Assembly (NCBI GenBank): GCA_900557185.1
Contig: USRP01000015.1
Coordinates: 1 to 23,821, forward strand
Direction of reading: 5' to 3'
Source: an uncultured Mycoplasmatota bacterium
GTDB taxonomy: Bacteria; Bacillota_I; Bacilli_A; RF39; UBA660
Length of the DNA stretch: 23,821 nucleotides
Below the pieces are notes generated by a model. That model was not told the origin of the DNA. It searched no databases and worked only from the letters and a program-made list of their open reading frames with translations. Shown here piece by piece: positions 13,439 to 19,619 of the stretch (the first letter of the stretch is position 1; each line of letters opens with the position of its first letter). A program made the position numbers and the translations under genes.

Positions 13439-14626
13439 ATGGAAGAACAAGGAATGATCATTGAAACCAAAAACGATGAATTAGTAATGAAATTATTACA
13501 TTATTTTATTACTGATAAAGATTATAATCCCATTGTATTACACGGAGCAAAAAATGAAATTTGGTTAGAAAATTTAGAAAGTGATTATCCAATTGTTAGA
13601 ATTGTAACAGATTATATTCATAATGATGAACAGTTTCAATTTGATTTATTAAAAACTCGTAGTATTTTAAAAAAGATTAAAAAGAAAACTGTTTCTATGA
13701 ATATGGAAATGATTTCCTTCTATTTAAATTTAGGAGATAATGTCAATTTAATTAAAGAAAAACAAAAGTTTGAACATATTGCTTGTATTCCTGTGTTTGA
13801 GAATTCTACTTCTCAATTACAAAAGAATAAAGTAGTTTGTGAAGCTTTCCCAGATTTAGTAAAACAGACAACGTTTAAAGAAAAAGGTGTTGAATTATTT
13901 ATGCGTTTAACACAAGATATTACGAAAAAGTCAGAAGAAGATGCGAGAGCAGCTGAAGATGTTTTCCGTATGAAAAAACCAGTTGTTACAACTGCTCTTA
14001 TCTTGATAAACGTTCTTGTATTTATTGCTATGTACTTATTTGGAAATGGTTCTAATGATGTAGCAACACTTTTGAAGTTCGGTGCTAATTTAGGAGAACT
14101 TGTGAGAGCAGGGGAATTATACCGTTTAATTACAAGTGCTTTTATTCACATTGGTATAATTCATTTGCTTGTTAACTGTTATTCTCTTTATGTAATTGGA
14201 CCACAACTAGAAAGTTTTCTAGGAAAATGGAAGTTTTTAGCTATTTATTTACTGAGTGCGATTGCTGGTAATCTATTATCTATTTCGTTTGGTAGTAGTT
14301 TAAAAATCAGCGCTGGTGCCAGTGGAGCTATTTTCGGATTACTTGGTTCTTTAGTATATTTTGGATATCACTATCGTGTTTATTTAGGAACAGTACTTCG
14401 TTCACAAATCATTCCGATTATTCTCTTAAACTTATTGGTTGGATTTATGAGCCCAGGAATTGATAATGCAGCTCATATCGGGGGATTAATTGGTGGTGTA
14501 TTTACAACCATGGCATTAGGAATTAAAAATAAGACAACTAAAATGGATCATATCAACGGTTGGGTTGTAAGTATTATCTTCTTTGCATTTTTAATTTATT
14601 TAGGTTTCTTTGGAGCAGTTTCTTAA
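13439..14626 (+). CDS. Rhomboid family intramembrane serine protease, GluP/YqgP-like
   Basis: The 395-residue protein combines a soluble N-terminal domain of about 180 residues with a six- or seven-helix rhomboid domain. The catalytic Ser295 is in SAGASGAIFG and His346 in DNAAHIGGLIGG; the HLLVNCYSLYVIG helix supplies the conserved His-Asn region. B. subtilis GluP (YqgP) has the same layout and acts in membrane protein quality control, so that role is the best guess. The start at 13439 follows AGGTGA (13429-13434), which overlaps the rluD stop; an upstream in-frame ATG (13394) lies within rluD and has no ribosome-binding site. It is the last gene of the lspA-rluD operon and ends in a terminator. 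Confidence 0.9.
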   Translation: MEEQGMIIETKNDELVMKLLHYFITDKDYNPIVLHGAKNEIWLENLESDYPIVRIVTDYIHNDEQFQFDLLKTRSILKKIKKKTVSMNMEMISFYLNLGDNVNLIKEKQKFEHIACIPVFENSTSQLQKNKVVCEAFPDLVKQTTFKEKGVELFMRLTQDITKKSEEDARAAEDVFRMKKPVVTTALILINVLVFIAMYLFGNGSNDVATLLKFGANLGELVRAGELYRLITSAFIHIGIIHLLVNCYSLYVIGPQLESFLGKWKFLAIYLLSAIAGNLLSISFGSSLKISAGASGAIFGLLGSLVYFGYHYRVYLGTVLRSQIIPIILLNLLVGFMSPGIDNAAHIGGLIGGVFTTMALGIKNKTTKMDHINGWVVSIIFFAFLIYLGFFGAVS

Positions 14627-14638
14627 AACTGCTTTTTT
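14614..14638 (+). terminator. Intrinsic terminator after the rhomboid gene
   Basis: AGCAGTTT (14614-14621) pairs with AAACTGCT (14626-14633) around CTTA, then T to 14638. The stop codon (14624-14626) lies in the loop and arm. Confidence 0.88.
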
Positions 14639-14643
14639 ATTAC

Positions 14644-14669
14644 AAAAAAACCATAGTGATAAAACTATG
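14644..14669 (-). terminator. Intrinsic terminator of the nudix gene
   Basis: On the minus strand CATAGT (14669-14664) pairs with ACTATG (14657-14652), followed by G and seven T (14650-14644). The left arm contains the nudix stop codon. Confidence 0.75.
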
Positions 14670-15138
14670 ATTCATATTCACGGTAAACGATATGTTCTAG
14701 AGTAGTATCTGTGATATCGTTCCTGATTACTTTCTCTTGTATTGGTGTTTCTAACATTGGATAAGCATGTAGTTCTTCTACTGGAATCCATTCAAATACA
14801 GAATCCCCGTCATGTGAACACATATGTTCTTTTAACCTTTTCTCATCCATTTGACAGAGATAATAAAAACCTATCTCGTGATATTTGGTTTTGGTTGAGG
14901 CTACAAACATTTCCAATACATACTTTAATTTACAATCTAAGGTGATGTCTAGTTCTTCATATAGTTCTCTTGTGATAGCATGTTGACTATCTTCGTGGAT
15001 GTCAATCCTTCCTCCGGGGAAGCGATAGAGATTTTCTCTTTGTTTTTCGATGAATACTTTATTATGGGCTTCGTTGTAGATAATTGCTCCAACACGACCA
15101 CCAAAGCGCATGCCTGGTTCTTTCATTGTGATAATCAT
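14665..15138 (-). CDS. Nudix hydrolase
   Basis: The 157-residue protein has a clear Nudix box at 43-65: G43-X5-E49-X7-R57-E58-L-Y-E61-E62, in GGRIDIHEDSQHAITREL and YEELDI. The last Gly of the box is Asp64, a common variation. These enzymes hydrolyse nucleoside diphosphates linked to another group; the substrate cannot be read from the sequence. The start at 15138 has AGGAGG (15150-15145) 6 nt upstream, and the second Met (residue 5) is a weaker choice. It lies 27 nt downstream of lexA on the same strand, after the lexA terminator, without a visible promoter of its own, so it may be expressed by read-through and thus be partly under LexA control (inference). Confidence 0.88.
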   Translation of the reverse strand: MIITMKEPGMRFGGRVGAIIYNEAHNKVFIEKQRENLYRFPGGRIDIHEDSQHAITRELYEELDITLDCKLKYVLEMFVASTKTKYHEIGFYYLCQMDEKRLKEHMCSHDGDSVFEWIPVEELHAYPMLETPIQEKVIRNDITDTTLEHIVYREYES

Positions 15139-15155
15139 ATCATTCCTCCTAATAT

Positions 15156-15186
15156 AAAAAAGGGACTATAATTTACGATATAGTCC
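15156..15186 (-). terminator. Intrinsic terminator of lexA
   Basis: On the minus strand GGACTATA (15186-15179) pairs with TATAGTCC (15170-15163), followed by C and T (15161-15156). The lexA stop (15168-15166) lies in the right arm. Confidence 0.82.
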
Positions 15187-15783
15187 GATTGCGATTCCTA
15201 AAATAGATACTTGGTCTAAGATAATTGGATCCATTGTATCATTTTCTGGTTGTAGTCTAAAATAATTTGATTCTTTATAAAATGTTTTTAATGTAACTTC
15301 GTTTTCTTCCGTCATGGCAACTACGATTTGTCCATTACGAGCTGTATTTTGTCTTTCGACAATGACAATATCACCATCTAATATACCGGCATTGATCATA
15401 CTTTCACCACTGACTTTTAAAGTAAAAACTTCTTTGTTTTTTGGAATTAAGTAAGCGGGTAGGGAGAAGTATTCTCCTGGATTTTGAATTGCCTCAATGG
15501 GACTTCCTGCAGTAATTTTCCCTAGTAATGGAACTTCAACCACTTCTTCTTCTTTTTTGGCAAATTCATTATCGACTAGTAATTCAATGGCACGATTCTT
15601 TGTTTCTTTTCTACGAATGACACCTTTTTCTTCTAAGTTTTCTAAGTGTGCATGAATTGTTGCCGGACTAGATACCCCTAATGATGCTCCGATTTCTCTT
15701 ACAGTTGGGGGATATCCATACTTTACAATATATGATTTAATGAAGTTTAAGATTTCATTTTGACGTTTCGTCAATTCTTTCAT
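15166..15783 (-). CDS. lexA: SOS response repressor LexA
   Basis: LexA represses DNA-damage genes and cuts itself when RecA filaments form. The 205-residue protein has an N-terminal winged helix (1-65, with PPTVREIGASLGVSSPATI) and a C-terminal S24 autoprotease domain. The cleavage bond is Ala92-Gly93 in GKITAGSP, the nucleophile Ser128 in SGESM and the general base Lys166 in EVTLK, matching the Bacillus spacing closely. The ATG at 15783 has AGGAGGGG just upstream. It is divergent from a 48-residue membrane protein gene, and the shared intergenic region carries two LexA-box palindromes, which implies autoregulation. Confidence 0.97.
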   Translation of the reverse strand: MKELTKRQNEILNFIKSYIVKYGYPPTVREIGASLGVSSPATIHAHLENLEEKGVIRRKETKNRAIELLVDNEFAKKEEEVVEVPLLGKITAGSPIEAIQNPGEYFSLPAYLIPKNKEVFTLKVSGESMINAGILDGDIVIVERQNTARNGQIVVAMTEENEVTLKTFYKESNYFRLQPENDTMDPIILDQVSILGIAIGLYRKL

Positions 15784-15810
15784 AGGCCCCTCCTTTTACA
15801 TCCTGTATAC

Positions 15811-15839
15811 AGTATAACATGTAAAATGTATAAAGTCAA
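15811..15839 (-). promoter_or_regulatory. lexA promoter
   Basis: On the minus strand TTGACT (15839-15834), a 17-nt spacer and TATACT (15816-15811) preceded by TGT form a strong promoter. Its -35 overlaps a LexA-box-like palindrome (15837-15850). Confidence 0.8.
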
Positions 15840-15850
15840 ACATTTGTTTG
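15837..15850. promoter_or_regulatory. LexA operator 1 (SOS box over the lexA promoter)
   Basis: CAAACATTTGTTTG has perfect 5-nt inverted arms and matches 11 of 14 bases of CGAACATATGTTCG, the Bacillus-type SOS box. It overlaps the lexA -35, the expected place for self-repression. Confidence 0.65.
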
Positions 15851-15859
15851 TGTTTGCTC

Positions 15860-15888
15860 TTGACACGAACAATTGTTCGTAGTAAGAT
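15860..15888 (+). promoter_or_regulatory. Promoter of the SOS microprotein with LexA operator 2 in its spacer
   Basis: TTGACA (15860-15865), a 17-nt spacer and TAAGAT (15883-15888). The spacer begins with CGAACAATTGTTCG (15866-15879), a perfect palindrome matching 12 of 14 bases of the Bacillus SOS box. LexA bound there would block polymerase, so the gene should be induced by DNA damage. Confidence 0.85.
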
Positions 15889-15913
15889 TAAGACAGAAAG
15901 AGGAGGTTGTTGT

Positions 15914-16060
15914 ATGAAAGAATTATTAAAAAATAAATTAGTGATTGGGTTTTTGGCTTTTATTGTAGCATTTACTTATATGAGTTCAATGAGTCAACAA
16001 AAAATGGAAGAGGATGTGATGAAGTCCGAACGTGAATATGTTGCGATGAATGTAAAATAA
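15914..16060 (+). CDS. SOS-controlled 48-residue membrane protein, candidate YneA/SosA-type division inhibitor
   Basis: The protein begins MKELLKNKLVIGFLAFIVAF, which is a short basic tail and one membrane helix (about 8-25), followed by a charged tail of about 22 residues (SQQKMEEDVMKSEREYVAM). The start at 15914 has AGGAGG at 15901-15906. It is transcribed divergently from lexA under a promoter with a near-perfect SOS box and is followed by transketolase, which is the position of yneA in Bacillus and sosA in Staphylococcus. Those are single-pass membrane proteins that stop division during DNA damage; YneA also has a LysM domain, which is absent here. The function is therefore inferred from size, topology, regulation and gene order rather than from sequence similarity. 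Confidence 0.75.
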   Translation: MKELLKNKLVIGFLAFIVAFTYMSSMSQQKMEEDVMKSEREYVAMNVK

Positions 16061-16097
16061 TTTCTATAGAAATCAATTTACTAATATAATCAATACA

Positions 16098-16106
16098 TGT
16101 TATAAT
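16098..16106 (+). promoter_or_regulatory. Extended -10 promoter of tkt
   Basis: TGTTATAAT (16098-16106) with a weak TTTACT (16077-16082) 18 nt upstream. It gives tkt a promoter separate from the SOS gene. Confidence 0.6.
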
Positions 16107-16131
16107 AAACTTAAGAATAGAGGGGATTTCT

Positions 16132-18132
16132 ATGACGATGGAAGAATTAATTATCCGTAATATAAAAACGTTAGGAATTGATATGATTAAACAGGCAGGA
16201 AGTGGGCATCCGGGAATTGTACTGGATGCTGCTCCGATGATGTATACATTGTTTTCCAAACATTTACTTTTTAATGTGAATGATCCACACTGGTTGAATC
16301 GTGATCGTTTTGTAATGTCTTCTGGTCATGGTTCTGCGCTATTATATGCGACGATGTACTTATGTGGTTATCATTTATCGTTAGATGATTTGAAACAATT
16401 CCGTAAGTATGGTTCTAAAACGCCTGGTCATCCAGAATATGGAGTAACAGAAGGTGTAGAAGTTTCAACCGGACCTCTAGGACAGGGAATTGCTACTGCA
16501 GTCGGATTGGCCTTAGGAGAAAAGATATTAGAAAATCGTTTTTTAATACATCGTACTGATAAAAAGAATAAAATGGAAAAGATGTTTGACTATCATATCT
16601 ATTGTCTATGTGGAGATGGAGATCTGATGGAAGGAATTGCCCAAGAGGCTATTTCTCTTGCCGGTGCTTGGAAGTTAAATAATCTCATTGTTTTGTACGA
16701 TTGTAATTCTGTAAGTTTAGATGGTGATACGAAACACACATTGGATGAAGATATATTAAAACGTTTTGAAGCATGTGGTTGGGAAACACTTTCAGTGTCG
16801 AATGGAAATGATGTCAAAGATATTGATCGTGCTTTGGATAAAGCAAAACGTTCTTCAATGCCGACGATGATTCGTGTTAAAACGAAAATTGGTGATGGTT
16901 CTCTATTAGAAGGTACCAATGCGGTTCATGGGAAAGTATTAGATGAACAAGATATGGCTCAATTAAAACAGAAGTTAGGAATGCCTGATACTCCATTTTA
17001 TGTCCATGAAGGGGCGAAAAATACGTTTACAGCATCTTTAGCACAGCACACAAGTGCGAAGTATCAAGAGTGGGCAAATGAATACCGCCAATATCAGCAG
17101 GAGACGGGCGAAGAATTACCAAAAGAATTAAAATTTTTGTTAAAACGCGATGAGACGATTGATTTAAGTAAGAAAGAATGGTTATTACCTGATCCGGAAG
17201 ATAAGATTGCTTTGCGTGATTTGAATCACATGGTATTAGAAGAGTTAGCTAAGTCTTTCGATTACCTTATTGGTGGAAGTGCTGATTTAGCATCTTCGAC
17301 AAAAACTTATTTAAAAGACTATCCTGATATTTTAAATGAAACGCATTATCTCGGAAAGAATATTTGGTTTGGGGTACGTGAACATGCGATGGGAGCTATT
17401 TTAAATGGTTTAGCATTAACGGGATTCCATCCTTATGGTTCTACCTTTTTAGCTTTTTCTGATTATTTAAAACCTGCTTTGCGTATGTCTGCTCTGATGA
17501 ATTTACCAGTGACTTACATATTTACGCATGACGATATTACGATTGGAAGTGATGGACCAACACATCAACCAGTAGAACAGTTAGCGACATTACGTGCAAC
17601 GCCAAATCTCGATGTCTATCGTCCTTGTGATATGAAAGAAGTAATCGGTTGTTGGAATGAAATATTGAAGCATAATCGACCAAGTGCTCTGATTTTATCA
17701 AAGAATCCAGTGACAACTGTCAATACATCAGATATGGAAAAAGTACAATTTGGAGCATATGTGATTGCCCCTGAAAGACAAGTATTGCATGCGATTTTAA
17801 TTGCAACTGGACCAGAAGTTCAAATGTCACTCCGTCTAAAAGAAAAACTATATCACGAGCAAGGAATTGATATTCGTGTTGTTAGTATGGTTTGCATGGA
17901 GAAATTTTTAGAACAACCAAAAGAGTATCAAGAGGAAGTTTTAACACCATATATCAAGACATTTGTATTAGAATATTCTTCTTCTTTGAGTTGGTATCGT
18001 TTTGTTTATAATGATAAATTCTTATTTACAATCGATACGTTTGGAGCAAGTGGTTCGAAAGATGATGTATTAAAAGCTCATCAATTAGACTTCGATTCAA
18101 TTTTGAAGAGAATGATTGAATCAATTAAGTAG
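16132..18132 (+). CDS. tkt: Transketolase
   Basis: Transketolase moves two-carbon units between sugar phosphates in the pentose phosphate pathway, using thiamine diphosphate. The 666-residue product has the full three-domain layout: GSGHPG (23-28) near the start, the cofactor motif GDGDLMEGIAQEA (161-173) through VLYDCNSVSLDGD, the pyrimidine-domain region GGSADLASS and WFGVREHAMGAILNG, then FTHDDITIGSDGPTHQPVEQL and the C-terminal domain. Length is typical (660-670). Two ATGs six nt apart can start it (16132 or 16138); AGGGGA at 16121-16126 fits either. In Bacillus tkt also follows the lexA-yneA region, so its place is conserved. Own promoter and terminator are visible. Confidence 0.97.
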   Translation: MTMEELIIRNIKTLGIDMIKQAGSGHPGIVLDAAPMMYTLFSKHLLFNVNDPHWLNRDRFVMSSGHGSALLYATMYLCGYHLSLDDLKQFRKYGSKTPGHPEYGVTEGVEVSTGPLGQGIATAVGLALGEKILENRFLIHRTDKKNKMEKMFDYHIYCLCGDGDLMEGIAQEAISLAGAWKLNNLIVLYDCNSVSLDGDTKHTLDEDILKRFEACGWETLSVSNGNDVKDIDRALDKAKRSSMPTMIRVKTKIGDGSLLEGTNAVHGKVLDEQDMAQLKQKLGMPDTPFYVHEGAKNTFTASLAQHTSAKYQEWANEYRQYQQETGEELPKELKFLLKRDETIDLSKKEWLLPDPEDKIALRDLNHMVLEELAKSFDYLIGGSADLASSTKTYLKDYPDILNETHYLGKNIWFGVREHAMGAILNGLALTGFHPYGSTFLAFSDYLKPALRMSALMNLPVTYIFTHDDITIGSDGPTHQPVEQLATLRATPNLDVYRPCDMKEVIGCWNEILKHNRPSALILSKNPVTTVNTSDMEKVQFGAYVIAPERQVLHAILIATGPEVQMSLRLKEKLYHEQGIDIRVVSMVCMEKFLEQPKEYQEEVLTPYIKTFVLEYSSSLSWYRFVYNDKFLFTIDTFGASGSKDDVLKAHQLDFDSILKRMIESIK

Positions 18133-18150
18133 GAGCATCCTACTTTTTTT
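18127..18150 (+). terminator. Intrinsic terminator of tkt
   Basis: AAGTAGGA (18127-18134) pairs with TCCTACTT (18138-18145) around GCA, then T to 18150. The TAG stop (18130-18132) is inside the left arm. Confidence 0.9.
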
Positions 18151-18157
18151 GTGATGT

Positions 18158-18187
18158 TTCGACAGATACTTATGTTGTAATAAGTAT
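18158..18187 (+). promoter_or_regulatory. Candidate regulatory region of sirA: 0A-box-like heptamer and a dyad
   Basis: TTCGACA (18158-18164) is a perfect reverse 0A box. Just downstream, ATACTTAT (18166-18173) and ATAAGTAT (18180-18187) form a perfect 8-bp inverted repeat with a 6-nt gap that spans a possible -10, TGTAAT (18176-18181). The same heptamer also occurs by chance inside several genes of this window, so only position makes it interesting. Confidence 0.4.
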
Positions 18188-18196
18188 GGTGATGGT

Positions 18197-18604
18197 ATGA
18201 GAACTTATTATTTATTTTTAATTCGACCGGATGTTGCCTACAATTTAAAAGGAAAGGAGTTTGAATTATACTATTTATTAAAACGTATTTTAGAAGGAAC
18301 AGAAGAATGGACACCTTATCGTATTCCGTGTTATTTACAACTATGTAAATCATGGCCAAAAGATGTTTTGAGCCACTATTTTCGTATGAAGTATCCACAT
18401 TCTAAAAAGAAATACTGTTATGAGATAGCAGGGGATTCTTATTTCATTCGCTCTAGTTATTTAAAGATAATAACTTCTAAAAAAGTTCCCGGTATCTTTC
18501 GTTGGTTAAATTATATGGACCCTTATATTTTTGTATGTGACTTTGAGAATAAAGATTATTTTTATTTGCAAGCGTTTATGAATCATATAAAAATAAAGTC
18601 ATAA
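18197..18604 (+). CDS. sirA: Probable sporulation inhibitor of replication SirA (YneE)
   Basis: The 135-residue protein has no signal peptide or membrane helix. It starts MRTYYLFLIRPDVAYNLKGK, which fits the N terminus of SirA as I recall it: two aromatic residues, a hydrophobic strand, then A-x4-G-[KR]-E. A later YEIAGDSYFI and a terminal YIFVCDFENKDYFYL also fit the family pattern. SirA binds the N-terminal domain of DnaA and blocks new rounds of replication once Spo0A is active. The gene lies between tkt and yneF exactly as yneE/sirA does in Bacillus, which is the strongest support. GGTGAT (18188-18193) precedes the ATG. An upstream 0A-box-like heptamer would agree with Spo0A control. Confidence 0.7.
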   Translation: MRTYYLFLIRPDVAYNLKGKEFELYYLLKRILEGTEEWTPYRIPCYLQLCKSWPKDVLSHYFRMKYPHSKKKYCYEIAGDSYFIRSSYLKIITSKKVPGIFRWLNYMDPYIFVCDFENKDYFYLQAFMNHIKIKS

Positions 18605-18617
18605 ATTGTAGTAAGCC

Positions 18618-18646
18618 TTGAAAGTTTTATGTTTTTTTAGTAGAAT
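18618..18646 (+). promoter_or_regulatory. Promoter of yneF
   Basis: TTGAAA (18618-18623), a 17-nt spacer and TAGAAT (18641-18646), followed by AGGAGG at 18655-18660 and the ATG at 18667. Confidence 0.72.
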
Positions 18647-18666
18647 ACTATTTAGGAGGTTATAGC

Positions 18667-18894
18667 ATGGATTGGATTGCATTTCTAATGGATTTATTAA
18701 AAGTGCTAGGAGGATTTATTGCTGGAGCAGTAGTAGGATTCTTCGTGGCTCGTAAATATATGAAAAAATATATCAAAAAGAACCCACCGATCAATGAACA
18801 AATGATTAAAGGGATGATGATGCAGATGGGTAGAAAGCCGAGCCAAAAGCAAATTAATCAGATGATGAAATCAATGACGAAGTATATGGAATAA
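18667..18894 (+). CDS. yneF: YneF family (UPF0154) small membrane protein
   Basis: The 75-residue protein has one N-terminal membrane helix (about 8-27, LLKVLGGFIAGAVVGFFVA), then the highly conserved UPF0154 tail: RKYMKKYIKKNPPINEQMI, KGMMMQMGRKPSQKQINQMM and a final Lys/Met-rich part. Function of this family is unknown, although it is nearly universal in Bacilli. It follows sirA as in Bacillus and has its own promoter. Confidence 0.93.
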   Translation: MDWIAFLMDLLKVLGGFIAGAVVGFFVARKYMKKYIKKNPPINEQMIKGMMMQMGRKPSQKQINQMMKSMTKYME

Positions 18895-18909
18895 TCCAAT
18901 ACTTTTTTT
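18880..18909 (+). terminator. Intrinsic terminator overlapping the end of yneF
   Basis: AAGTAT (18880-18885) and TGGA (18887-18890) pair with TCCA (18895-18898) and ATACTT (18899-18904), leaving one bulged A; T continues to 18909. The stop codon is in the loop. The next gene starts 18 nt later with no promoter of its own in view. Confidence 0.78.
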
Positions 18910-18927
18910 ATTTTATAAAGGAGGCAT

Positions 18928-19614
18928 ATGAAACCGTTTATTGGAATTATGGAAAGGCCTGAAAAGACCAGAGGGAAGAATGATGTAACTGTGATGTATG
19001 ATCATGTTCGTATGGTAGTAGTAGCTTGTGGAGGAATTCCAATTGGGATTGTACCTCCTAGTACAACTTGTTATGTAGATAAGCGTATCGATGAAGTACC
19101 AACATTGACAAGTGAAGAGCAGGCTGATTTAGCTTGTCTTTTAAATCTATGTGCAGGAGTCATTTTCCCTGGTGGAGACGAAGTCATGGATTACGATTTA
19201 TTTGCGCTTGATTATTGTTATCACAATCAAATACCAACTCTTGGTATCTGTATGGGAATGCAGGCAATGGGAATTTATTTTCATGGAACATTGAAAAAGA
19301 TTGATTCACCATGTAATCATCGTGAGAAGAAAGAAAAATATGCCCATGAAGTACAAATAGTTCCAGATTCTAAACTATATCAAATATTACAAACAGAAAC
19401 ATTGCAAGTGAATAGTTTTCATAAATACATGGTGCAAGATGTAGAAAAGATAGATGTTGTCGCAACTGCTCCAGATGGAGTTGTGGAAGCAATCGAAGAT
19501 AAAAATCATTCCTTTTTTATTGGGGTTCAATGGCACCCAGAAACACTTTTCTCATATGATATTATGAGTCAAAAATTATTTCGAAGTTTTTTTGAAATCA
19601 TAGAGAAAAGGTGA
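18928..19614 (+). CDS. Class-I glutamine amidotransferase-like peptidase C26 hydrolase
   Basis: The 228-residue protein belongs to the gamma-glutamyl-gamma-aminobutyrate hydrolase (PuuD-like, peptidase C26) family, which cuts gamma-glutamyl amide bonds. It starts with the family motif KPFIGIMERP and has FPGGDEV (80-86), the nucleophile Cys108 in LGICMGMQ and the His203/Glu205 pair in QWHPETL. AAAGGAGG (18917-18924) is only 3 nt from the ATG, unusually close; the next Met (residue 8) would remove the conserved first strand, so the first ATG is kept. Its stop lies within the ribosome-binding site of murF. That coupling suggests a cell-wall or D-glutamate-related substrate, but the actual substrate is not known. 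Confidence 0.85.
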   Translation: MKPFIGIMERPEKTRGKNDVTVMYDHVRMVVVACGGIPIGIVPPSTTCYVDKRIDEVPTLTSEEQADLACLLNLCAGVIFPGGDEVMDYDLFALDYCYHNQIPTLGICMGMQAMGIYFHGTLKKIDSPCNHREKKEKYAHEVQIVPDSKLYQILQTETLQVNSFHKYMVQDVEKIDVVATAPDGVVEAIEDKNHSFFIGVQWHPETLFSYDIMSQKLFRSFFEIIEKR

Positions 19615-19619
19615 GAAAG

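Noticed and set aside
15848..15913. Longer start for the SOS microprotein
   Set aside because: The extension would cover the promoter and SOS box and has no ribosome-binding site; AGGAGG supports 15914.
16060..16073. Palindrome ATTTCTATAGAAAT after the SOS microprotein gene
   Set aside because: It has no T-run and too little loop for a terminator; it may be chance in AT-rich DNA.
17292..17298. Further TTCGACA or TGTCGAA heptamers inside genes (for example in tkt, lexA, the glycosyltransferase and the mannosyltransferase)
   Set aside because: They are inside coding regions and occur about as often as expected by chance for a 7-mer, so they are not called as Spo0A sites.
18928..19614. GatD-type lipid II amidotransferase
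   Set aside because: The motifs (KPFIGI, GICMGMQ, QWHPE) are those of the C26/PuuD family, and no MurT-like partner is adjacent; MurF has its own clear signature.
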